Source of the DNA: Batillaria attramentaria
Lineage: Eukaryota > Mollusca > Gastropoda > Batillariidae
Assembly (NCBI GenBank): GCA_018292915.2
Contig: JACVVK020000457.1
Coordinates: 114,501-178,500, forward strand
Reading direction: 5' to 3'
DNA length: 64,000 nt
The notes below the pieces were generated by a model that ran no database searches, was not told where the DNA came from, and worked only from the letters and a program-made list of their open reading frames with translations. Each line of letters begins with the position of its first letter. Within the stretch, counting starts at the first letter, position 1. Position numbers and translations under genes: made by a program. Of this stretch, positions 1 through 11,369 are shown one piece after another.

Positions 1-196
1 GGGGGGGTGTTTCCATCATGTAAGAGTAATATAAAAAAAATTAAAGGGCAGTTAGTAAAAAGTCGGCTTTTTTTCCTAGCCTGCAATTTGGGGTGTGTGT
101 GTGTGGGGGGGGGGGGGGGGGGGGGAAGAAGAGGAGGGAGAGTGGGAGAACAGGCGCTCAGGGGATCTTTACTGACTTGTACATATTTCATCACAG

Positions 197-425
197 AGAT
201 GGCCAGAAGATGAGCAAACGAAAGAAGAACTACCCAGATCCAATGGAAATTGCACACAAGTATGGTGCCGATGCTCTGCGTCTCTACCTCGTCAACTCGC
301 CTGCAGTGCGTGCCGAGAACCTGCGTTTCAAAGAGGACGGTGTGCGTGATGTTGTGAAGGACGTCTTCCTGCCATGGTACAATGCTTACCGTTTCCTCAT
401 GCAGAATGTGGAAAGACTGGAACGG
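197..425 (+). CDS. IARS1: IARS1 exon a: KMSKS loop
   Basis: The acceptor is TTTCATCACAG at 186-196 and the donor is GTGAGT at 426. The exon opens with the third base of a split codon (phase 2). It encodes [15 protein letters not shown], the ATP-binding KMSKS loop, then GADALRLYL and [14 protein letters not shown], which are strongly conserved in eukaryotic IleRS. The next exon continues in phase 0. Confidence 0.96.
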
Positions 426-3400
426 GTGAGTCCTGAATGTATAGTACATTAACAGAACCAACATCATCTGGAAAAGAGCCTAAGCTTCATTCACTTGAAA
501 GGTGCGTAGGTCATTTTTCCAAATTTTGCTAGAGAACTAGCTCTATGGGGATCAGATGAAAAAGATATTGTTCTCCAAGGCATTAAGCAACTTTATACAG
601 AAAATCCTCCAAACACATCTTTGTAAAGAGTCTTCCTAACAGCACAGGGAAGATGCTGGGCCTAAGTAATGTTGACTGTAACATACAGTATACACAGTGA
701 CTTAAATCACGAGAGTGAAGTAGCTAACAGTCGCTGCATATGTAAAATAAGCTGTTGCACTCTGTTCACCATTTTGCTTTTGGGGTGGGGGTGAGGGAAT
801 AATTTTAACCCCTTTCCTCGAGGGGCATACCCCTGGACCCCCCTAGCAGTTTGCAGCTGAGGCACTTCAATCATTTCAGCTACTTATTTGGACTATTGCG
901 AGCCCTGCCTTACAAATGTTAAAAGCAAGAATGATAAAAAGAAAGATACAAAGAGAAGAGTGCTGATCCTAATGTGTGGTATGAAATGTGTTAAAAGATA
1001 GTTTTGGTACACTCATTTTTGTGTTACACGACATAGAGAGTGAAACATAACGCGCTGTGGCTGTCTGCAGGAGGAGGGCCAGAAGTTTGTGTACAATGAG
1101 CTGACGATGGAGGTGTCGCCCAACTACATGGATCGCTGGATACTGTCTTTCACCCAGTCGCTCATCAAGTTTGTCACCAAGGAAATGGCAGGTAGATACT
1201 TTGACATTCTCCATCTCTCACAAGTTGTGACTGCATACTGTGCCTCAGCAGATACTCACCAAAATTCACTCGAAGATCCCCCACTACCACCCCCCACCCC
1301 ACCCCACCCATGCAATGATTACTGGCTTGGCAGTGGGAGTCATTCTTTGGGATAGTCTTGACGTAGTGTAATAGTTTGCATTTGTGTTTTTCAGCCTACC
1401 GCCTGTACACTGTGATGCCGCACCTGGTGAAGTTTGTTGATCAGCTCACAAACTGGTACGTCCGCATGAACCGACGCAGACTGAAGGTGAGGATTTCATT
1501 ATAATGACAACTTGAATGTTATTGATGACAGTTTTGTCATCTGTTAAACTGTGGACGTATAGAGGTTTTGTGGTAAGCAGTGATATGCTGTGACTGGTGA
1601 AAAATAAAACTTGTTTCATGGGTTTTGCTGGCCTGTGAGCATTGTATGTGTGTGTGCGTGCGTGCGTGAGTGTGTATACATATGTAGCTGGGTGTGAGGA
1701 TTGTTTGCACAACTGTGATCCTTTTACGTTTAGGGGAGCAGGGGTGTTCTGGAAAACGCGGCAATATGTTGTGACGTCGATAAAACTGGCCCATTTCTAC
1801 AGTTTGAGGCTGTTTACAGGACACTGTCATGATTAACGCATTTAATATTTTAAATGCTTTGTTTTTTATTTGTGCAGGGTGAGAATGGTGTGGCTGACTG
1901 CCACAAAGCACTGGAATCTCTGTACAGTGTTCTCTTCTCCATGACCAGGGTTATGGTGAGTACTGTTCAGTGGTGGTGGGTAGGGGGTTGGGCATGGTGT
2001 TGCATGGAGGGTGGGTGGGGGGGGGGGTGCAAATATTTGTACACTCTTTTCAGTACAAACAACTTAACTTTTTTTTTCTGAAAATCTTTTGAAGCAGATG
2101 TTGACCAGCTCTTACATGCTAATTTTACTGTTTTTTTTGTTACAATCAAATTGAAAATGTTGAAAATCGTAGTACATTGCGTATTAAATGGTGTATCTGC
2201 ATTCCAGGCGCCGTTCACTCCCTTTCTGACAGACCTGATGTACCAGAACATGCGCCATCTGCTGTCGAAGGACGGTTCAGCGGCTGACGACAATCGCAGC
2301 GTCCACTTCCTGTTGCTCCCCAAAGCGCGTGAAGTGTTCATCCATACAGAGATCGAGTCCGCTGTTGCTCGCATGCAGACAGTCATCGAACTGGGACGTG
2401 TCATCAGGGATAGAAAGACTCTACCACTGAAGGTATAGATTATGAATTTCCTTTGAAACAGACAGTACCCTCAGCTGATAGGATTATCCACTGACAGTGA
2501 CTGACAAATTGAAAACTGAGAGCGTTTGTTTCACTGCAGCTGTGGTTTTCACAGAAAGCCCACCATTAACGTAAATTATGTGCATGTTGATTGTGTGTGT
2601 GAATTAACTATTTCCTAATGCAAGAAATTTTTGTCGTGCGTGCAGTACCCACTGAAGGAAGTTGTGGCTATCTCAAATGATCCCAAGGCTCTGGAGGACA
2701 TCCGCTCACTAGAGAAATACATTCTGGAGGTAAATTTTCAACAAATATTTTATTTAATGTTTGTTCAGTTACTAATAACTTTAAGGTCAGGAAAGTACGG
2801 GAGTCACAGATGTCACAAACTGATATTACCAGAGCCAGTGTACTCGGGCTGCTTTCATTTTGAAAGGTATTACCATCAGAATAATGAAAGTCTTTTTACT
2901 AGGAACTGAACGTACGCACCCTCACCACCACAACGGACAAAGAGAAGTACGGTGTACAGCTGAGGGCAGAGCCTGACCACAAGACCCTTGGTGCCAAGCT
3001 CAAGGGTGCTTTCAAGGGCGTTTCCGAGGAGATCCGCAAGCTCTCTGACGAACAGCTCACAACCTTCCTGCGGACTGGCACCATCAAGGTTGGGGACTAT
3101 GACCTTGAGAAGGAGGATCTGCGGGTCATGTTTTCCGTCAGTGAACGGCAAGGGAAGGGGGAGCACCATCACTACGAAGCTCATTCGGATGGACAGGTAG
3201 GATCTGCAGTGCTGGGAAATGCATCTTTCATACAGAACTTGTAACTGGGGAACTAGTGCAAGTCTTAGATTAAAAGAAACATGTTGAGTTGGAGCACTTA
3301 ATTAGCCTGTTAGTGCTGTAATTTTTGTTCAGGATGTAAGTACTGACTGACTGCAGCTCTGCCAAGCATAATGAAAGCTATCCCACAAAACACACTGCTT

Positions 3401-4272
3401 TCCCTGAGCAAAACATCACTTCAAAGTGAGTAGTTTTCAGAAAATGTGTGCCAGTGTTTTACTGACGAGTATTCCATTTGTTTTTTTTATATTTATTTAT
3501 TTTTAATTCATTGTTTAGTTTTGTCATTAGATACAACAAGTTTGTTTCTGTCATCAGATTTTGGTGTTGCTGGACACAACACCCGACCAGTCCATGATGG
3601 ATGAGGGAGTAGCACGAGAGGTCATGAACCGTATCCAGAGACTCCGCAAAAAGGTAAGGAAATTCTGGCGAGTTGTGTGTCCCATTCTCCACTCAGAGTT
3701 AGCAGTTAAAATCTGCTGCTGTTCAGCGTAGATGTGCCAGTCATGTAACATTGTATTTTTACAGACTTTTTTCCTTTATAGGCTGCAGGAATTTTGGACT
3801 GTTTACCAGTCAAACCACAATCTGATACAGGGCCCCTGCTGGTTGGTTGCCAACGCCTGCCACAAACTGAATCACGTGCAGCAGGCAAGTCTAATGCCCG
3901 TGTCCTTTAAGGCTACACTTCCTGTCAACATCGTGAATCTTTCTGTGTGTTACTAGGCCAAGCTGATGCCATCAGACGAGATCGTGGTGTACTACAAGGC
4001 CTCGCAGGAGCTGGATGGAATCATACGGGAGTTTAATGAGTTCATCCTGGCCACCATCAAACAACCGCTGCAGCCCTACCCCGTCCCACCTGGCACCAAC
4101 ATTGTTATCTCTGAGAGCATGCCCGTAAGATTTGCTTTGTATATAGTCCTTGTGTTTTTGATGATCAAGTGAATCTTTTTTTTCCAACAGTTGATGTTTT
4201 CATGTAACAGTTTCAGAACATGCTGTTGCTGTGACTCAATTGAAAGAAGTAAAACTTCACAAAAAACACACA

Positions 4273-4365
<93 letters not shown>

Positions 4366-5188
4366 TGGAAGGATGGTTGAAATGAATCTACAAACATTGT
4401 GTTAAAAAAAAACAAAAAGGCAAAAAGAAATGGCAACAGTAACAATAACCAAATAAGCCCAAGCAAACAAACAAAAAAACCCCAGCTCTGTCACATTTGT
4501 ACAGTGCTGAATGTTTGTTAAACCTATAGTCGGTTTCAATTTATATCAGTCTTCTGCTGGTCTCTGAGCCAACAACACTCCTGTGTCAAGTCTTCGCATG
4601 CAGCACAACATTGGCCAGTTGCTGTAGTGTTGTCTTTAGTGCTCACTGACAGACTGATCATAAATTACGACACCACCCCCTCCCCCTCCCCACCCTCAAC
4701 CCTCACCCCCACCCCCACCACCATAACCATCATCAACGCCAGCCGGTTTGTCACAGGATGTTAGGTAAACAGTTTTTGATCACTGATTGCCCAAGTCACA
4801 CCAGAATGGCTGTGGTGACGGGTAGCGATTTTGTAGGACCGCTCCAGCCACAGCATCACCATCACCGACACATCATGTCATGTCTTGCAGATCAAGAACC
4901 ACGAGCTGGAAATGACCATCACTGGTACACCAGCCAGCTTTGCCACAAAGTCCTCCTCCTCTAACTCCTCACAACGCTCAGAAAGCAAGACACAGAGCGC
5001 AGTCAGCCTCGCTCCAGCACCGGTGGTCGGTGGTGTGAAGCCGTGTGTGAAGTACATTAACGTGCAGCTGTGTGGAGGACTGACAGCAGGAGAGGGAAGG
5101 ACAGGAACACAGGCAACGGTGGTGCTAGAAAATCCTGCAGGCCAGCGGCCACTGTCTGGAGACCTCTTGGTTTCCCAGGTATGCACTG

Positions 5189-5235
<47 letters not shown>

Positions 5236-6256
5236 TGTGTTAGTGCGCGTGTGTGTGTGTTTGTGTGTGCGTGCGCGCGGTTGAAAAGTGAGGCATGGGC
5301 AGTTCCAAAATATTGGTTCGAAAATGGATGGTTAGTTCCGCATGCATCTCGGTATCCAGTCGCATAATTTCTGTTTCATGCAGTGAAACCACTATGTGGG
5401 ATCCTTCATAAAATATATGTAGGGAAAGGCACATATTGATTGAATATCTGTAAAAGCAAATCTGGAGACTGAAGAAGGTGTAACTGAGCTTCCAAATGCG
5501 AAGAAATATTGTTGGAATTCCCCTCATCTGTGTTTTCAGTGCCCAGACCATTTATTTTTGAGAACAACTGGGGCTGATACACATTTTCTACTGCTGATGA
5601 GCTATTCTCAAAATTGAGCTAGACCAAAGTGATTTGTATTGTCTTTTCTCTAAGTAAGACCTTTCCTCGCCGCCGCCTTCCTGATTGATCTTGTCTTTGC
5701 GCACCTGCCTCTGCTCTTCGTTATGCTTTTCAAGGGAGGCGATTTCACTAAATCGGTCCAGTACTCTTGCTTTTTTTCGCAGTTGCTTCCCTTACATCAT
5801 TATACTGTGCTGCTTTTACTTGGTCCTAAAACTGAGCTATCGGGTCAGGCCATGCTTACTGAAAATTGGATGACTTTTGTTTTCAGGTACTATCTGTTTT
5901 TGGACTCAGGGGAAGAAAGGTGCAAGTGTACGAAGACGCAAAGCTCACTAAAGTGGTCAGAGCACAGAACCTGGGAGAGATCTCGGGACAGATGATGTGT
6001 GTGGCTCCCCTTGGATTCAGAGGTTCCTGTCCACTTGAGAGCAGTTTGAAGTCCCCGGTCTGTCACTTCGCAAACGTGGAACATTCTGGGAAGAAAGGAA
6101 CGCTGTTGCTGGAGAATCCTCGTGGCAGCACATGCAGCTCGGCAGAACTGTTAGATCAGGTAGGATCCTAAGTGATTATTTTAAGAGGGTAGTGGATTTG
6201 AACATTGTAGGGTGTACATGTGAGTGGGTTTTTTGGGTTTTTTTTTTTTTTTGGAA

Positions 6257-6316
<60 letters not shown>

Positions 6317-6386
6317 TGAGTGAGTGAGTGAGAGAGAGAGAGAGAGATTCACGAGTTGTTTTTGTTTTTTTTCAAGAGAGAAAGAA

Positions 6387-6419
<33 letters not shown>

Positions 6420-6847
6420 GAGAGAGAGAGAGAGATAGAAAGAGAGAGAAAACACATACTGTTGCCAAATGGTAAAAAGAGTCCTAGACTTTTAGTACAT
6501 GGACTACGAAATCAGTGACCTGTAATGACAGATATATTCCAGGGTTATGTGTTGTGTGCATGTGCGCGCATGCTTTGAAGAGTACCTGTCTGGGAGCGGC
6601 AGTGGATGCGAATGACTTGAAGGATGTAAGGAATGGAAGCCTGGCACAAAACTGCTCTATTAACCCATTTCAGTTGTGTCAGTTCTGTTCAACCACTTTC
6701 ATTTCTTTACTCTTCCAGGTACGAGCAGTGTATGGTCTGAACGGGAAGCCAGTTTTCCTCAGCCTTTCCAAAGACAAGAAGGACGCTGTGAAATTAGATT
6801 CAGTAGATCTGTTGTCCCTCCATTCCAAGCAGTTGTACGTCCTATGA
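197..6847 (+). CDS. IARS1: Isoleucyl-tRNA synthetase, cytoplasmic: C-terminal half, 12 exons, 5' end outside the window
   Basis: This class I aminoacyl-tRNA synthetase charges tRNA-Ile with isoleucine in the cytosol; in animals it sits in the multi-synthetase complex. Exons are 197-425, 1071-1191, 1395-1486, 1878-1955, 2208-2432, 2646-2729, 2903-3196, 3558-3653, 3957-4124, 4891-5178, 5887-6159 and 6719-6847, giving 691 codons plus a stop. All internal junctions are GT-AG and keep the frame; introns are phase 0 except the second (phase 1), and the upstream one is phase 2. The KMSKR loop is at 207-221. It is followed by the anticodon-binding domain (signature [12 protein letters not shown]), the middle C-terminal domain ([15 protein letters not shown]) and two C-terminal repeats. 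About 690 residues after KMSKS fits the roughly 1260-residue animal enzyme. The HIGH motif and CP1 editing domain must lie upstream. No frameshift or stop was seen. Identification is by recognition of family motifs, not by a search. Confidence 0.96.
1071..1191 (+). CDS. IARS1: IARS1 exon b: start of anticodon-binding domain
   Basis: The acceptor is CTGTCTGCAG and the donor GTAGAT at 1192. It encodes [10 protein letters not shown] then [15 protein letters not shown]. The exon ends after the first base of an Ala codon (phase 1), which the following exon completes to give the conserved EMAAYRLYTV. Confidence 0.95.
1395..1486 (+). CDS. IARS1: IARS1 exon c: anticodon-binding domain core
   Basis: The acceptor is GTTTTTCAG and the donor GTGAGG. 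It encodes [18 protein letters not shown] followed by [13 protein letters not shown], the most recognisable signature of the IleRS anticodon-binding helical domain. It ends in phase 0. Confidence 0.96.
1878..1955 (+). CDS. IARS1: IARS1 exon d
   Basis: A 78-bp phase 0-0 exon (26 codons) with acceptor TTTGTGCAG and donor GTGAGT. It encodes [20 protein letters not shown], part of the anticodon-binding domain. Confidence 0.95.
2208..2432 (+). CDS. IARS1: IARS1 exon e
   Basis: A 225-bp phase 0-0 exon with acceptor GCATTCCAG and donor GTATAG. It encodes [15 protein letters not shown] near the start and [20 protein letters not shown] near the end, both typical of eukaryotic IleRS. Confidence 0.96.
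2646..2729 (+). CDS. IARS1: IARS1 exon f
   Basis: An 84-bp phase 0-0 exon with acceptor GTCGTGCGTGCAG and donor GTAAAT. It encodes [20 protein letters not shown] and ends SLEKYILE. It links the anticodon-binding domain to the C-terminal appendix. Confidence 0.95.
2903..3196 (+). CDS. IARS1: IARS1 exon g: middle C-terminal domain
   Basis: A 294-bp phase 0-0 exon with acceptor TCTTTTTACTAG and donor GTAGGA. It encodes [39 protein letters not shown] and EAHSDGQ, the C-terminal domain specific to eukaryotic-type IleRS. Confidence 0.96.
3558..3653 (+). CDS. IARS1: IARS1 exon h
   Basis: A 96-bp phase 0-0 exon with acceptor CTGTCATCAG and donor GTAAGG. It encodes [20 protein letters not shown] followed by [12 protein letters not shown], a conserved block of the enzyme. 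Confidence 0.96.
3957..4124 (+). CDS. IARS1: IARS1 exon i
   Basis: A 168-bp phase 0-0 exon with acceptor TGTGTTACTAG and donor GTAAGA. It encodes [16 protein letters not shown] and [17 protein letters not shown], continuing the conserved RLRKK block of the previous exon. Confidence 0.95.
4891..5178 (+). CDS. IARS1: IARS1 exon j: first half of C-terminal repeat 1
   Basis: A 288-bp phase 0-0 exon with acceptor ATGTCTTGCAG and donor GTATGC. It encodes [12 protein letters not shown], a Ser-rich linker (about residues 20-36 of the exon), then [20 protein letters not shown] and DLLVSQ. The last three motifs form the first half of a repeat that recurs in the next exon. Confidence 0.93.
5887..6159 (+). 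CDS. IARS1: IARS1 exon k: end of repeat 1 and start of repeat 2
   Basis: A 273-bp phase 0-0 exon with acceptor TTTTGTTTTCAG and donor GTAGGA. It starts [15 protein letters not shown] (second half of repeat 1) and ends [10 protein letters not shown]...AELLDQ (first half of repeat 2). Repeat 2 is therefore split at the same place as repeat 1. Confidence 0.93.
6719..6847 (+). CDS. IARS1: IARS1 exon l: terminal coding exon
   Basis: The acceptor is TTACTCTTCCAG. It encodes [16 protein letters not shown], then [16 protein letters not shown] and the TGA stop at 6845-6847. This completes repeat 2. The 3' UTR begins at 6848. Confidence 0.94.
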   Translation, partial: VRAVYGLNGKPVFLSLSKDKKDAVKLDSVDLLSLHSKQLYVL

Positions 6848-7857
6848 GTGCCACTGACAGAAAAATACATGCACTGTTTAGATGACGTGAAGCATCTGCT
6901 GAGCTGTGTGTTCTTCACCGTTGTATATCAGCAGATTTAATTAAAGGAGCGTGAAGAGACTGTTCCCAGAGGCGTAGCTTATGTGTTGCTCACACAATTC
7001 ATTTATGTTACAGAATGTATGTAGCTACTTTCAGAGACAAACAGGACAGAAACAATCACAGCAAATAATCTGTTCTGAGTAATTGTACTAGTAGATAATT
7101 AATTGGATTTAATTTGTTGAAGTGAACATTAACCTTTGTTGGCTATTCCGGCATTTTCTCTCTGAAATAAGCAAACCAGATGCCTTAGACCTATAAACCT
7201 TAGGTTGGTTTGTTTTTCTTTGTTTTTTTTGCGAGCAGATGTTCCACTTCTGTACCTGTGCGCTTCTGTTGAGCTTAGAACTTCAAGTGACGCTTTCTGA
7301 GGCTTTCTTAGTCAGCTTTTTGCATGCCAAATTTATGCCCCAAACTGCCCATTTCTGGAGTTTTTGTTGGCCAGCTTATTATGTACAGAACAATTGGTTT
7401 AAACGTTTTTATGCATTGAAGCCGGATCACCGTCAAGCAGTAAGCAGTATTAAGTTGAAAGAGAGCATAACAAGTAAAAACTTGTGTACGTGCTCAGTTG
7501 ACAGAAAGCATTGCGGAGAAATTGGCATGGAAAAACTGGACTGAAATGTAAAGACGTAAAAGAAAGAAAAAGAAGAAGAGAGCAGGAAGAAGAAAGGAAA
7601 GAAGAAAGAGCATATCAGACTTTACTGTGAGTGGTGGTGGCAACAGCCCGTCCGCGTGGACACAGGTTTAGAAATTTAAATGGCGAAGCGACCCGATTCA
7701 ATAAATTGTTGTACTGTTTGGAAAAGGTTTGTATGCTGTCTATGGGGGTGTAAAATTGTACAGAACAATTCAGGTGGCCACATAGAAATTGTGGGAAAAA
7801 AAGACATAGGTACACGTAACCTAACTGCACACATGATACAATTTGATCTTGCATTTG
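6848..7857 (+). other. IARS1 3' UTR or immediate 3' flank
   Basis: AT-rich, with no open reading frame I would call. A purine-only tract (GAAGAA-type) runs at about 7557-7612. It may be transcribed if the distal polyadenylation site is used. Confidence 0.5.
6940..6945 (+). terminator. Candidate IARS1 proximal polyadenylation signal (ATTAAA)
   Basis: ATTAAA lies 93 bp after the stop codon, and a T/G-rich stretch (ATGTGTTGCT) follows near 6980. This is the common variant hexamer and would give a short 3' UTR. Confidence 0.5.
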
Positions 7858-7900
7858 TCGGGAGCGGGGATAGCCAGGCTGGTAGAGCGCTGGACGGTTA
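7858..7900 (+). repeat. tRNA-head fragment of a SINE-A-like element
   Basis: GGGGATAGCC...GGTAGAGCGCTGGAC matches the A-box half of the SINE-A head, then stops before the B box. It is a 3'-truncated relic. Confidence 0.55.
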
Positions 7901-7934
7901 ACTTTCTAAGTGTTATATAATAATAGAGGCCGTT

Positions 7935-8750
7935 TACACTTGCCAATTTTACTGGGATGGACCCGGGTTGGTGCGTTTACATTTAAACAACCTGAGTTAA
8001 AAGCGATCAGCGCGTTAAACATGCAGCAGGCGTCATAATGCGTTCGTCAAGACATGACGGCGAGCATGACGTAAGTTTTCCTGCGTCATTGTCATGGTTA
8101 GACTTGCAGAGAATGCCATGGTTAGACTCGCCAGTGCAAATTTTCAGTGAGTTACCCATGAGTAAACATTTGGATCGCACACGTCACGGCTGGTGCATAG
8201 TTTTGTTCACTTTTGGGGGTGAAATTTTATTTTGCTTGGATCACGTAAAATCTGGTCGCACAGAAAATTCTCCGCGAAGTATTTGCGAGTGCACTGTCCA
8301 AGATCAGTACATGAGCGCATGCTTTGAGTGATATTCTGCTTAACATCAAGCAATTTCAGCTGTTCTACGCATCATTTCCGCACAAGTCAGTGCGCAGAAT
8401 TTTAGAAGGTACAAAAGTCACTAGTCACCCCACCAGAAAATGAAATGTCGTAGAAAATATATGCGACTAGAGAGCAGTAGAGGTAAGAGTCTGAATGCTC
8501 GTGGTATAAACAGCTTACATGATTAGTTCTTGTAGAAAGTTCGAAAGAAACGTCTCGATGTTTCAATTTATTGCCGTAGCTACCTCGCCGGAGGCTCGGT
8601 AGCTACGGCAAAAAATATCTCGTCTTTTCTTTCGTGGTAAACCACGAGAACTAATCACGTAAGCTTTATGTAAACGCTATTGACCCGAGTCCTACTCGAG
8701 TCGAGGTAAACTTGGGTTCAACCCGTGTTGTACTTGTAGTGTAAACTGCG
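7935..8750. repeat. Candidate terminal-inverted-repeat / foldback element (TIR-5)
   Basis: The left end starts GTTTACACTTG and the right end is the inverse of GTTTACACTAC. Both ends continue with a matching ACCCGGGTT / ACACGGGTT block and a further GTTTAC block. A central palindrome (8500-8675) has a perfect 14-bp stem (TTGCCGTAGCTACC). No transposase is visible and no TSD is clear. The exact outer limits are uncertain. Confidence 0.5.
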
Positions 8751-9195
8751 TCACAGAGAGACTTGTTTTAGAACAGTCGCGATTGTGACTGCGTCTCTAC
8801 GCTCGAAATAGTATATCCTAGAGATCAGTAGAATAGAATTTTAGATTTTGAAATATTGAGCTGTTTCAGTGTTAGCTATGTTACATGCTGAGTTTTTGTT
8901 TCAGTTTTTGTTTTGAGTGGCGGTTTTCAAGTGTATTATACAGTATCTGTTTAGAACGAGCCTGGTACTTCGACCAAAACATTAACAGCAGCACCAACAA
9001 CACGATAAACACATTCTAAATTTGTCATCTCACTGTCCATTTTGGGCATTCTACTAATTTATTCAAATCATATGTTGCGGACAATTGTGCATTAGCATAT
9101 ATATATGTACCTATTCCTTTTGGATTTTTGATTGAATTTTCCTCCCAGGATTGTAAGCAACTCTCTAGTTCCTGTTTCTGTCACTGTACGTGAAA

Positions 9196-9201
9196 AATAA
9201 A
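9196..9201 (+). terminator. Candidate distal polyadenylation signal (AATAAA)
   Basis: AATAAA lies 2.35 kb after the IARS1 stop and is followed by a T-rich tract (GCGTTTTCTTTCTGTGT) at about 9222-9238. If used, the IARS1 3' UTR would contain the foldback element at 7935-8750. Use is not shown by sequence. Confidence 0.3.
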
Positions 9202-9254
9202 TGAAAGATAGTTTAAGAGCGCGTTTTCTTTCTGTGTAATTGTTCTGCATTTGT

Positions 9255-9255
<1 letters not shown>

Positions 9256-9315
<60 letters not shown>
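9256..9315 (+). repeat. (TG)n microsatellite
   Basis: About 28 TG dinucleotides just after the distal polyadenylation signal. Confidence 0.95.
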
Positions 9316-10820
9316 AAAGGAGTGGACGGATGATTGTGTGAGCCAGTAGTGTATGTCCCAGCATCATTTTTTTCTTAATGAGGCCACGAAACGAATTTTT
9401 GTTTCGGTTTCATGTGTACGCCAAACATCTTTCCAGTTGCTTCCAGGCGGGAACCTCTTTGGAAGGAGTGGGTAATTTAGCACTGGGAGCGTAAGATTTC
9501 CACACCCAAGAGCAAAGAATTTCCATCATTTGCCGAACTTCGAGTTGCCATTTATATGGTGGCTGAACGTATGTCGAAAACTTACTTCAGGCTACGCGGG
9601 CGCGTATGTGTGTGGGCGTGTGTGTGTGTGGGAGGGGGGGGGGATTTTACCAAGGGCACCTCCCTTATCCCTTTCTGCGAACAATCCGATTATTGATATT
9701 ACCAAGTTAGAGGAGACGACACAGGGGCACGGAGAGCGCGACTTGGAACAGATTGCTCTCCTTAGCTTTGAAACTGTCTTCTGACCCCGCGTCCTTGTAG
9801 TGGCATCGATGTCAGCGAGACGTTTGAAGGGCAGACGACCCTCTTTATATCGGGTTTGATTCCCTCCTCCTTTTAAGTTATCGCCCCCTTCTTCAGTTAT
9901 GGATTCTGTGATAGGGCCGACACTCATCAAAATGATTGTTTGAAACCCTCGTTTGAACAGTTGAGCACCGATAGAGCGACGTGGAACTTCTGCAGAAGGT
10001 CCCGTCTTCGTCCCCTCTCATTTCGACCTCCATTTTGTTCCCGGAGGTTTTTTTGTTCTGGTCCCGGGAACAGGAACAGTCGCCCCTGGCACTTTGCCAG
10101 CAGGGGCGACAACTCCAAACTTGGAGTCGCTCTCCGGTCTGGGAGATACAAACACATGTGCGCACTCAGCGGTCACTCACGGCGGGTTGTCGATTTCCTC
10201 GGCCTTTGATTGGCCGGGTGAACACAGTACTTACCCGCGCTCGGTCCGACTCGTCCAATTACATCGCGTCGCTCTCCGAGTGTTTAGATATCGGCCGATT
10301 AATTGGTTTTGGGTGAATGATATTGATATTAGCTATTTGGAGTAATTAAGTGTGCAAATCACGCCCTGCTTCTCAATACAGCGGTGTCGAGGAATGCCCA
10401 TCTTTAGCGAAGGCGTGAAGAGAGCGAAATCAAACAAGGAGCCGCCATCTTGAGAAATTGCGCCCCCTACCGGGCTGACGGATCGTTGTCGATTTCACGT
10501 TCGTTTCTCAGCTCGACTAAGCGAATGCGGGGGCTCCTTCAGCGGCGAAATGTCGATTTCAATTTTGATCAAGGACAAGAGAGTGTTTAGCGCTGATCGC
10601 GAAAGCTCGGAACACGCTTTCTCCATCGAAATGGAAACTGTACTTCTTTTTGCTGGTGCTCAGAAGTGGTCGCCATGGGTCCACCCTGGAGATCAATGTG
10701 TCTTGGTTTAGGAGACGAACCGGATACAGGGATCATTTGGTGCTGATCCCGTGTCCCGGGGGTACGAATTTTTTTCCCCCCACAAAGCGGTTGGTAGTCG
10801 GTTGGTGGTTTTGGTGAATA
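9316..10820. other. Non-coding stretch with a CpG-rich patch
   Basis: No coding region supported. A G-rich run follows TG repeats at about 9605-9642. From about 9990 to 10700 the DNA is CpG-rich and includes the GCCGCCATCTTG motif at 10441. Confidence 0.5.
10441..10452 (-). promoter_or_regulatory. YY1-type motif in a CpG-rich patch
   Basis: GCCGCCATCTTG is the reverse complement of the CAAGATGGCGGC core bound by YY1, a motif typical of housekeeping promoters. An identical 12-mer occurs at 50829-50840. Confidence 0.3.
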
Positions 10821-10835
10821 AGACTCTTTTCCACC

Positions 10836-11369
10836 GGCCCCCGTAGTGTAGTGGTCAGCACTTCGGACTATGGACCGGGAGACCCGGGTTCGAGTCCCAG
10901 CCGAGGCAAGCGGGATTTTTCCTACATAGGTCGGCTCCTACATAGAGCGGGTGTGCTATGGGCCCAATGGGAAGGCTGTTGCCACACAGCCGAGCTTCAC
11001 CCACTTCACGGGTGCCACTTTGGGGGTGCTTCCCTTGGTATGACACGTCTTATGATGTGGACGATTACACGGCCGGCACCGCAGGTGCCGTAGTTCCCGG
11101 GCCTGGTTAATGCCGGGATATTTATGACAGGAAGCGATGAATGCGGCCCTGTCCCGCAGTCCCAACCACACGGACCTCCATAGCATCATCTTACCATCAT
11201 CCTCATCTCCATCATCATGCATAATAAAAATTGCCCCAGTTTCCGAGCCCTCCGTGGATTCCACCCATTACCAGGGAGGACCACCACTGGAGCCGGCAAA
11301 GAGTTGTGGCAGCAAAAAAAAAACAAAAACAAAAACCCAACAACAACAACAACAACAGCAACAACAAAA
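10836..11369 (+). repeat. SINE-C: complete 534-bp tRNA-derived SINE
   Basis: A perfect 13-bp target-site duplication (ACTCTTTTCCACC) flanks it at 10823-10835 and 11370-11382, fixing the boundaries. The head has an A box (GTAGTGTAGTGGTCAGCAC) and a B box (GGGTTCGAGTCCC), resembling a tRNA-Val or tRNA-Glu type head. A body of about 400 bp follows, and a (CAA)n tail. The head cannot fold as a working tRNA because the acceptor ends do not pair. Confidence 0.85.

Noticed and set aside
93..196. An in-frame 5' extension of the first IARS1 exon (open frame from 93)
   Set aside because: It translates a G-run and TG repeat; the splice acceptor at 196 and the conserved DGQKMSK start show this is intron.
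3783..3908. Possible alternative IARS1 exon in intron h (37 codons after TTTATAG)
   Set aside because: It ends in a stop with no donor, is not part of known IleRS proteins, and the 3653/3957 junction restores the conserved sequence directly.
10836..10910. Functional tRNA gene
   Set aside because: A and B boxes are present but acceptor ends do not pair, and the element has a SINE body, tail and TSD. The same applies to all SINE-A and SINE-B heads.
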